Shown: one piece after another, positions 63,361 to 64,000 of the stretch | Layout: each line of letters starts with the position of its first letter | How positions within the stretch are numbered: the stretch's first letter is position 1 | Assembly: GCA_900468285.1 (NCBI GenBank) | Contig: UBTF01000013.1 | Location: forward strand, 62,001 to 126,000 | Reading direction: 5' to 3' | Length of the DNA: 64,000 nt | Source: Hyphomicrobiales bacterium | Lineage (GTDB): Bacteria; Pseudomonadota; Alphaproteobacteria; Rhizobiales; Rhizobiaceae | The notes under the pieces: model-generated | Databases searched by the model: none | What the model saw: only the letters and a program-made list of their open reading frames with translations | What the model was told of the DNA's origin: nothing | Translations under genes and position numbers: made by a program

Positions 63361-64000
63361 TTACAGTCCTTCAACGCACATGGCGATACCCATGCCGCCG
63401 CCAATGCACAATGTCACAAGACCTTTTCGTGCGCTGCGTCGCTTCATTTCGAAAAGCAGTGTGTTGAGCACGCGTGCACCAGATGCACCGATCGGGTGAC
63501 CGATGGCGATAGCTCCACCGTTGACATTGACCATGGATGGATCAAGCCCGAGATCGCGAACCACGGCGCAGGATTGCGCAGCAAAGGCCTCGTTGGCCTC
63601 CACAAGATCAAGTTTTCCAACAGTCCAACCGGCCTTTGCCAGCGCCTTGCGTGATGCGGGAATTGGCCCCGTGCCCATGATCTGCGGATCGACACCCGCA
63701 GTTGCCCAGGACGCTATGCGTGCAAGGGGTGCCAGACCCCGTCTGGCGGCTTCCGCCTCCGTCATGAGGAGAACAGCGGCCGCACCGTCGTTCAGTCCAG
63801 AAGCATTGCCTGCGGTGACGGTGCCTTCCTTGTCAAATGCCGGACGAAGCTTTGCCATCGTTTCCAGTGAGGCGCCTGCGCGAATATACTCGTCCGCATC
63901 GACGATGATGTCGCCCTTGCGGCCCGCGATGGTGACCGGGGCAATCTCGTCAACGAACCGACCCTCTTTTTGTGCCGCTTCGGCGCGGTTTTGGGAGGAC
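63361..64000 (-). CDS. phbA: Acetyl-CoA acetyltransferase (beta-ketothiolase), 5' end outside window
   Basis: Condenses two acetyl-CoA, the first step of polyhydroxybutyrate synthesis. The C-terminal 213 residues are in the window: the frame is open from the window edge ([17 protein letters not shown]) through [37 protein letters not shown] with the catalytic His and [15 protein letters not shown] with the catalytic Cys. An internal ATG at 63858 is not the start. The N-terminal half with the acyl-carrying Cys lies outside. Confidence 0.95.
   Translation of the reverse strand, partial: SSQNRAEAAQKEGRFVDEIAPVTIAGRKGDIIVDADEYIRAGASLETMAKLRPAFDKEGTVTAGNASGLNDGAAAVLLMTEAEAARRGLAPLARIASWATAGVDPQIMGTGPIPASRKALAKAGWTVGKLDLVEANEAFAAQSCAVVRDLGLDPSMVNVNGGAIAIGHPIGASGARVLNTLLFEMKRRSARKGLVTLCIGGGMGIAMCVEGL

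Overview
The window is a 64 kb piece of chromosome from an alphaproteobacterium, most likely a member of the Rhizobiaceae (Agrobacterium/Rhizobium group). The basis is the atpHAGDC operon split from the other ATP synthase genes, the mdh-sucCD-sucAB-lpd and sdhCDAB operons, a Mic60-type gene in the hem cluster, an Omp19-like inhibitor lipoprotein, an Irr-type iron box in front of bfd-bfr, and phbAB. It is almost entirely housekeeping DNA. I see no tRNA or rRNA gene, CRISPR array, prophage, integrative element or insertion sequence.

Layout. 1-858: C-terminal part of a chemoreceptor. 928-7313 (minus): fdhD, a sigma54-type response regulator, its membrane histidine kinase and an oxalate/formate-type MFS transporter. 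The transporter has a consensus -24/-12 promoter with two dyads placed like enhancer sites. 7534-12500 (minus): atpHAGDC. 12761-15445 (minus): a small membrane protein and priA, divergent from xerC (15602), then a TraB/GumN protein and a BCCT transporter. 19945-20438 (minus): a cytochrome b561 gene broken by one frameshift. 20552-30724 (minus): mdh-sucC-sucD-sucA-sucB-MAPEG-LysE-lpdA, preceded by zapE and an Omp19-like lipoprotein. 32852-36283 (minus): sdhCDAB.

36570-42180: a small secreted protein, a methyltransferase, an EVE protein, a YciI protein, gpsA and tsaD (minus), divergent from hemC-hemD. 42253-46212: Mic60-like, HemY-like, TerB-like and YggT proteins. 46294-49137: ppa, a small membrane protein, a CitE-like lyase with a DUF1737 partner, a palindromic repeat element and a zincin-like peptidase. 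49464-56875: rplU-rpmA, two GNAT genes, obgE-proB-proA-nadD-rsfS-rlmH. 57002-61552: an EnvC-like factor, ctpA, a divergent polysaccharide deacetylase and rppH. 61600-62368 (minus): bfd-bfr. 62603-64000 (minus): phbB and the truncated phbA.

How they work together: the core is energy metabolism. The 2-oxoglutarate-to-oxaloacetate arm of the TCA cycle, complex II and the F1 sector of ATP synthase are all here. A near-identical dyad (TTCTTACGT, two bases, inverted copy) lies upstream of both mdh-suc and sdh, suggesting one regulator for both. The most system-like unit is the sigma54 two-component module driving the transporter, next to the formate dehydrogenase accessory gene fdhD.
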